Source: CAWAMD01 sp963783045 (lineage in GTDB: Bacteria; Actinomycetota; Nitriliruptoria; Nitriliruptorales; Nitriliruptoraceae). Taken from it: a stretch of DNA of 64,000 nt. A program made the translations under genes and the position numbers. Positions 59,298-64,000 of this stretch are shown in pieces (position 1 is the stretch's first letter; every line of letters starts with the position of its first letter). Location: the NCBI GenBank assembly GCA_963783045.1, contig CAWAMD010000002.1:558001-622000 (forward strand). The letters run 5' to 3'. The notes under the pieces were generated by a model that ran no database searches, was not told the DNA's origin, and saw nothing but the letters and a program-made list of their open reading frames with translations.

Positions 59298-60647
59298 ATG
59301 TCCGACTACGATGTCGTCGTCGTGGGGGCCGGCATCGCCGGGCTGACCGCTGCCCGGCGGCTCGTGGCGGGTGGCGCCACCGTCGGCGTGCTCGAGGCCG
59401 CCGACCGCGTCGGCGGTCGCACGCTCAACCACGACCTCGGCGACGGGCAGGTCGTCGAGATCGGCGGCCAGTGGATCGGGCCGACCCAGGACCGCGTCGC
59501 GGCGCTCGCCCGCGAGCTCGAGCTCGAGACCTTCCCGACCTACGACCAGGGCGAGAACATCGTCGAGTGGCAGGGTGAGCTCAAGCGCTACACGGGCACG
59601 ATCCCGCCGATCGGCGCGATCGCGCTCGCGGACATCGGCCAGGCCATGTGGCGGCTCGACCGGCTCGCCCGCCGGGTGCCCCTCGAGGCCCCCTGGCTGG
59701 CCGGCGAGGCCGAGGACTGGGACTCGCAGACGGCCTGGAGCTGGATCCGCCGTAACGTGCGGACCGCCGGCGCCCGGCAGGCAATCGAGATGGCCGTCGA
59801 GGCCGTCTCGGCTCAGCAGTCGAAGGACCTCTCGCTGCTGCACCTGCTCTTCTACGTCCACAGCGCCGGCGGCCTCGACCGGCTGCTCGACACCGACGGC
59901 GGGGCGCAGCAGGACCGCTTCGTGGGCGGGTCGCAGCTGCTGTCGATCCGGATGGCCGAGGGCCTCGGCGACGCGCTGCACACCTCGGCGCCGGTGCGAC
60001 GCATCCGCCATGACGACCGGGGCGTCGTGGTCGAGGCCGAGGAGACCAGCGTGTCCGCCGGGCACGTGATCGTCGCGATGCCCCCCACCATGACGAGCCG
60101 CATCGCCGTGGACCCACCGCTGCCGGGCTACCGGGACCAGCTGACCCAGCGGATGCCGCAGGGCAGCGTCATCAAGTGCCTCGCCGTCTACGACGAGCCC
60201 TTCTGGCGGGCCGAGGGTCTCACCGGGCAGGCCACGAGCGATCTCGGACCCGTGAAGGTCGTGTTCGACAACACCCCGCAGAGCGGCAGCCCGGGGATCC
60301 TGCTGGGCTTCCTCGAGGGCCACGCCGCCCGCCAGCTCGGCCGTATGGATGCGTCGGCCCGACGCGACCAGGTCATCGAGGTGTTCGGACGCCTGTTCGG
60401 GCCCCGGGCCCGAACCCCGGTCGACTACGTCGACAAGGCCTGGGCCGACGAGCCGTGGTCGCGCGGCTGCTACGGCTGCGCCATGACGACCGGCGCCTGG
60501 ACGGAGTTCGGCCCGGCGCTGCGGGCGCCGATCGGACGGATCCACTGGGCGGGCGCCGAGACCGCCACCGTCTGGAGCGGGTACATGGACGGGGCGGTGC
60601 GCTCGGGCGAGCGGGCTGCGCAGGAGGTGCTGGCGACCCGCCGCTGA
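59298..60647 (+). CDS. Flavin monoamine oxidase family protein
   Basis: 449 residues. FAD-binding VVVVGAGIAGLTAARRL, EAADRVGGRTLNHDLG and IGGQWIGPTQDRV; the MAO lysine lies in GSVIKCLAVYDEPFW; the C-terminal FAD site is RIHWAGAETATVWSGYMDGAVRSGERAA. Oxidative deamination of amines; product aldehyde could be taken by the aldehyde dehydrogenase encoded nearby. ATG start 22 bases after the DUF1722 stop, with AAAGG upstream. Confidence 0.9.
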   Translation: MSDYDVVVVGAGIAGLTAARRLVAGGATVGVLEAADRVGGRTLNHDLGDGQVVEIGGQWIGPTQDRVAALARELELETFPTYDQGENIVEWQGELKRYTGTIPPIGAIALADIGQAMWRLDRLARRVPLEAPWLAGEAEDWDSQTAWSWIRRNVRTAGARQAIEMAVEAVSAQQSKDLSLLHLLFYVHSAGGLDRLLDTDGGAQQDRFVGGSQLLSIRMAEGLGDALHTSAPVRRIRHDDRGVVVEAEETSVSAGHVIVAMPPTMTSRIAVDPPLPGYRDQLTQRMPQGSVIKCLAVYDEPFWRAEGLTGQATSDLGPVKVVFDNTPQSGSPGILLGFLEGHAARQLGRMDASARRDQVIEVFGRLFGPRARTPVDYVDKAWADEPWSRGCYGCAMTTGAWTEFGPALRAPIGRIHWAGAETATVWSGYMDGAVRSGERAAQEVLATRR

Positions 60648-60653
60648 ACGGGG

Positions 60654-61742
60654 TCAGACCATCGCCGCCGAGGACGTGTCCCGGTGCGTCCGCACGTACT
60701 CGACGAGCCGGTGCACGTACTCGTGGCGGTCCGGGAGCAGCACGCCGGAGCCCTTGAGGTCCTCCTCGGCCTTCGTCGTGAGGTAGTACGTCGGGTGGGT
60801 GAGGTAGTCCATGAGCTCGGCGGGCACCCCGAGCAGCGCCTCGAGGCCGGGAACGCGCCGCACGGCGGCCTTGGCCGGCTCACGCGGGAGGCGGACCTGA
60901 ACCAGTCGCTTGCCGGCTGCCTGGCCCATCACGTCCCACAGCTCGCGCCAGGTCAGCGGATCCGGGTCGGCCAGCGCATAGACCTTCCCGAGCGACTCGT
61001 CACGGGCACTGAGGGCGGCGATCCCGTCGACCACGAAGTCACGCGGGACGAAGTTGAGCCGGATGGCCGAGGGGTCGCCCATCTTCGGGACGATCGCGAC
61101 CGGACCCGGCTGGCGCAGCACGAGGCGGATTCCGTAGTACGGCCCGTCGAACTTCTGCGTCTCGCCCGTCGCGCTGTCGCCGGCGACGACCGACGGCCGG
61201 TAGATCGTCGTCGGCAGGTCGTCCATGCGCCGCTGGACCTCGACCTCCGCCAGGTACTTCGTCTCCTCGTAATGGTTGTTGAAGGGCTGCCCCTTCGCGA
61301 GATCCGTCTCCTTGAAGATCCCCGGGTGGCGCCCGGACACGTAGCACGTGCTGACGTACTGGAGCCGGGTGAGGCCCGGGCAGCGCTCCGCGAAGTCGAG
61401 CACGTGCCGGGTGCCGTCGACGTTGACCCGCATGGCGAGGTCGCGGGCGACCGCGAGGTCGTAGACGGCGGCGAGGTGGAAGATCTCGACCGTGTCGGCC
61501 TGGATCGCCGACGCGTCGGCCAGCCCGAGGTCGGGGCGGGTGATGTCGCCGGCCTCGAGGCGGATACGGCCGACCAGCGCGGGGTTGGCCTTCTCGATCT
61601 CCTCGCGTCGCTGCTGGGCGAGCGCGAGGAACTTTGGCTGGACGAGGCACACGGCCTCGTGATCCTCGGAGCGGGCGAGGACGCGCGGAAGCAGCTGGAC
61701 CCCGAGGAATCCGGGGAAGCCGGTGAAGAAGACGGTCGGCAT
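60654..61742 (-). CDS. Extended SDR-family NAD(P)-dependent reductase
   Basis: 362 residues. Rossmann motif VFFTGFPGFLG, IFHLAAVYDL, STCYVSG and the catalytic YEETKYLAE (YxxxK). Related to NAD-dependent epimerase and fatty acyl-CoA reductase-like SDRs. ATG at 61742 with AAGGAGG upstream. Lies 31 bases downstream of the aldehyde dehydrogenase gene, so the two form an operon. Substrate unknown. Confidence 0.85.
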   Translation of the reverse strand: MPTVFFTGFPGFLGVQLLPRVLARSEDHEAVCLVQPKFLALAQQRREEIEKANPALVGRIRLEAGDITRPDLGLADASAIQADTVEIFHLAAVYDLAVARDLAMRVNVDGTRHVLDFAERCPGLTRLQYVSTCYVSGRHPGIFKETDLAKGQPFNNHYEETKYLAEVEVQRRMDDLPTTIYRPSVVAGDSATGETQKFDGPYYGIRLVLRQPGPVAIVPKMGDPSAIRLNFVPRDFVVDGIAALSARDESLGKVYALADPDPLTWRELWDVMGQAAGKRLVQVRLPREPAKAAVRRVPGLEALLGVPAELMDYLTHPTYYLTTKAEEDLKGSGVLLPDRHEYVHRLVEYVRTHRDTSSAAMV

Positions 61743-61773
61743 GGCGTCCTCCTTGACAGGAGCCGGTCGGTGC

Positions 61774-63390
61774 TCAGGGTCGGCGCAGGCCGGGGATCTT
61801 GTGCATGAGCGGCAGCACGCGGCTGAGGATCCTCGCGAGCTGCTCACCGTCGACGCCCGGCAGCTGCGCGACGGGCAGCAGGTGCTGCACGGCGACGTTC
61901 TGGACCTCGGTGTACTTCGTGATGCCGATGGAGCCGTGGCGCCGGCCGTGGCCCGACTCCTTGTAGCCGCCCATCGGGGCGTCGACGGACGCCCACGCGG
62001 CCGCGTAGGCCTCGTTCACGTTCACGGTGCCGGCCTCGATCCGAGCGGCGAGGTCGGCGCCGCGGCGGGTGTCGCGCGTCCACACGCTCGCGTTCAGGCC
62101 GTAGCGGGAGTCGTTGGCGAGCGCGACGGCCTCGTCCTCGGTGTCGAAGGAGTAGACGCTGATGACCGGGCCGAAGGTCTCCTCGCAGGCGAGCTCCATG
62201 CGATCGTCGACGTCGGTCAGCAGGGTGGGCTCGAAGAAGAGCGGCCCGATGTCGGGCCGCGGACGGCCGCCGGTGAGCACCGTGGCGCCCTTGGCCACCG
62301 CCTCCTCGACGTGACGGGTGACGGTGTCGAACTGGTCACGTGAGGCCAGCGAGCCCATGTCGCCGTCGAAGGCGAGCGACGCGGACAGGCGCATGCCCTC
62401 GACCCGTTCGACGAAGCGGCGGACGAACTCGTCGCGGATCGAGCTGTGGACGTAAAGGCGCTCGACCGAGATGCACAGCTGGCCGGCGGACGCGAAGCAC
62501 CCGGCGACCGCACCCTCGACGGCCTTGTCGAGGTCGGCGTCGGCGAGGATGAGCATCGGGTTCTTCCCACCGAGCTCGAGCGAGCAGCCGATGAGCCGCT
62601 CGGCGGCGTGACGGGCGACGGTCCTGCCGGTCTCGGTGCTGCCGGTGAACGTGACGAAGTCGACGCTGTCGATCAGCGGGGTGCCGAGCACCGAGCCGCG
62701 GCCGGTCACGACCTGCAGCAGGTCCGCCGGCAACCCGGCCTCGTACATGAGGTCCGCGGCCCACAGGGCGGTCAGCGGCGTCTGGGCTGCCGGCTTCAGC
62801 AGCGCCGCATTGCCGGCCATGAGCGCGGGGATCGCGTCGGTGATCGCCATGCTCAGCGGGTAGTTCCAGGGCGCGATGAATCCGACGAGCCCGAGCGGGT
62901 GGCGCAGCTCACGGGTGCGCGTCAAGCCGGGCAGGGCACCCTCCCGGCGGCGCGGCGTGAGATGCGTGGCCGCCGTCCGCGCGTAGTAGGCGGCGACGAT
63001 GGCCGTGTCGGCGACCTCCTCGAAGGCGTGGGAGCGGGCCTTGCCGGACTCGAGCTGGATGAGGTCGAGGACCTCGTGCTGGCGCGCGAAGACGAGGTCG
63101 TGGAACCGCATCATGATCCGGGCGCGGTCCTTGAAGCCGAAGCGTGCCCAGCGTCGCTGCGCCTCACGGGCGCGCCGGGCCGCCTCGACCACGTCGTCGG
63201 CGGTGCAGCTCGGGACCTGCGCGATCACCTGCTCGGTGAACGGAGCCGTCACGGCGAAGGTGTCACGGGAGCCCACCGTCGTGACGCGGCCGAGCAGCCG
63301 CTGCCGCAAGGAGGTCTCGATCGGGTCGTCGGGCACCGTCGTCAGGTGCCGCCCCTGCGCGTCCGCGAGATCCGTGGCCTTCGTCGCCAT
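61774..63390 (-). CDS. Aldehyde dehydrogenase, succinate-semialdehyde type
   Basis: 538 residues. IAPWNYPLSMAITDAIPALMAGN, the catalytic Glu in LELGGKNPMLI, the catalytic Cys in ASAGQLCISVERL and ETFGPVISVYSF. Closest in layout to GabD2-like succinate-semialdehyde dehydrogenases, with a longer C-terminus (about 50 extra residues). ATG at 63390 with GGAG upstream. A perfect 16-bp palindrome lies 26 bases before the start and the TetR gene is divergent. Confidence 0.9.
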   Translation of the reverse strand: MATKATDLADAQGRHLTTVPDDPIETSLRQRLLGRVTTVGSRDTFAVTAPFTEQVIAQVPSCTADDVVEAARRAREAQRRWARFGFKDRARIMMRFHDLVFARQHEVLDLIQLESGKARSHAFEEVADTAIVAAYYARTAATHLTPRRREGALPGLTRTRELRHPLGLVGFIAPWNYPLSMAITDAIPALMAGNAALLKPAAQTPLTALWAADLMYEAGLPADLLQVVTGRGSVLGTPLIDSVDFVTFTGSTETGRTVARHAAERLIGCSLELGGKNPMLILADADLDKAVEGAVAGCFASAGQLCISVERLYVHSSIRDEFVRRFVERVEGMRLSASLAFDGDMGSLASRDQFDTVTRHVEEAVAKGATVLTGGRPRPDIGPLFFEPTLLTDVDDRMELACEETFGPVISVYSFDTEDEAVALANDSRYGLNASVWTRDTRRGADLAARIEAGTVNVNEAYAAAWASVDAPMGGYKESGHGRRHGSIGITKYTEVQNVAVQHLLPVAQLPGVDGEQLARILSRVLPLMHKIPGLRRP

Positions 63391-63415
63391 GTCCTGCTCC
63401 CCTCCTGCCGTGCTG

Positions 63416-63472
63416 TTGACCGAGCGGTCAATAGTATGGTGCACGCTATCCACCGTCCGATCGGGCGGTCAA
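63416..63472. promoter_or_regulatory. TetR-type operators in divergent promoter
   Basis: TTGACCGAGCGGTCAA (63416-63431) is a 16-base sequence with perfect 7-bp arms. A second site around 63454-63472 is an imperfect palindrome centred on CGATCG and ending in the same half-site CGGTCAA (63466-63472). Both lie between the aldehyde dehydrogenase and TetR gene starts, as expected for autoregulation. Confidence 0.65.
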
Positions 63473-63527
63473 CTGCGGCCACCCGCCACCACGCCGGCCC
63501 CACCGGCGCGGCGACGAGAGGATCCAT

Positions 63528-64000
63528 GTGCCCGGCCAGCGTGCCTCCGAGGAGCAGCGTCGCGAGCAGATCCTCGCGGCGGCCTTCGCCGTGGCGGCCC
63601 GGGATCGGCTCGACGGTCTCACGATCCGCCGGGTGGCGAGTCACGCCGGCCTGTCGCCGGGCCTCGTGTTCTTCCACTTCGGGTCGAAGGACGAGCTCCT
63701 GGTCGCCTTGCTGGACCGCGTCATCGCCTCCACGATCGACACCGTGGTGCCCGACGAGGTGTGGGCGCTGCCGACGGCGCACGACCGGCTCAGGGCCCGC
63801 CTGCGGGGCGAGCTCGAGCGGCTTCCCGAGCGCCGAGACGGGGTCGAGCTCTTCTTCGACTACTGGGTCATGGGCACCCGCCACCCCACCGTCCGGGCCC
63901 GTATCGTCGCGGCGCTGGCGGCCTACCGTCACTCGTTCCTCCCGCTGGTCGAGGATCTCGTCGCCGAGGACCAGGTCCGGTTCGCCGCGACCACGCCCGC
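63528..64000 (+). CDS. TetR-family regulator, truncated by window end
   Basis: The frame from a GTG at 63528 (GAGAGGA upstream) is open to the last base, giving 157 residues without a stop. N-terminal helix-turn-helix: RREQILAAAFAVAARDRLDGLTIRRVASHAGLSPGLVFFHFGSKDELLVALLDRV, broken here at no point. The ligand domain has started (YWVMGTRHPTVRARI). An ATG at 63526 in another frame is not used. Divergent from the aldehyde dehydrogenase/SDR operon, with palindromes between; likely its repressor. Confidence 0.88.
   Translation, partial: MPGQRASEEQRREQILAAAFAVAARDRLDGLTIRRVASHAGLSPGLVFFHFGSKDELLVALLDRVIASTIDTVVPDEVWALPTAHDRLRARLRGELERLPERRDGVELFFDYWVMGTRHPTVRARIVAALAAYRHSFLPLVEDLVAEDQVRFAATTP

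Overview
The window is very GC-rich (about 70% or more by eye) and reads as chromosome of an actinobacterium. Lineage markers are a mycothiol synthase (MshD) convergent with a GlnR-type orphan regulator, a BldC homologue, an RsiG-type c-di-GMP-binding anti-sigma factor, a homodimeric-type pyruvate dehydrogenase E1 (AceE) and an LPXTG sortase substrate. A deep-branching class such as Nitriliruptoria would fit, but that is a guess. Genes are packed, with many ATGA/GTGA start-stop overlaps, and GTG starts are common.

Layout. 1-6.3 kb: a c-di-GMP locus (HD-GYP phosphodiesterase, receiver protein, RsiG, DUF4388 protein) with a truncated asparaginase, then pyrophosphatase, peroxiredoxin and a membrane protein with a degenerate sigma-region-4-like N-terminus. 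6.3-10.8 kb: YgfZ, an acyl-CoA dehydrogenase, a complete IS630-type element and an LPXTG protein. 10.8-14.2 kb: a sulfur-relay-like operon (HTH regulator fused to a Cys-less TusA-like domain, three DsrE-like proteins, DUF4395, thioredoxin) followed by a MoaD-like gene. 14.2-19 kb: hydrolase, glnR, mshD, tRNA-Lys/Asp/Phe, and the FetAB-type exporter. 19-22.7 kb: SHOCT protein, two-component system and a PCYCGC-protein operon, linked by matching 11-bp direct repeats. 22.8-31.4 kb: receiver, P2-type calcium-like ATPase and a group 3b-type [NiFe] hydrogenase operon with a cyclic-nucleotide-binding protein, a maturation protease and HypC. 31.4-48 kb: LuxR-type ATPase regulator, aceE, an internally deleted-looking Sir2, bldC and an amino-acid dehydrogenase, a sensor kinase, purM, an Eis-like acetyltransferase and an aldo/keto reductase. 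48-54.4 kb: purF, purL, purQ and purS, with a membrane HExxH protein between purS and purQ. 54.6-64 kb: oxidoreductases, a LysM protein, a TudS/DUF1722 protein, and an aldehyde dehydrogenase/SDR pair divergent from a TetR regulator that runs off the window.

How parts may work together. The hydrogenase genes overlap end to end and are coupled to the ATPase gene, which suggests a low-oxygen or redox-stress module. The TusA/DsrE/thioredoxin set looks like a persulfide-handling module under its own sensor. The RsiG/HD-GYP/BldC set shows that regulators known from Streptomyces development are present.

Quality warning. Five genes, including the housekeeping genes purF and purQ, are each split by one frameshift that deleting a single base repairs. 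Three of the five sites are the same heptamer. I read these mainly as sequence errors, but the shared context is worth checking.
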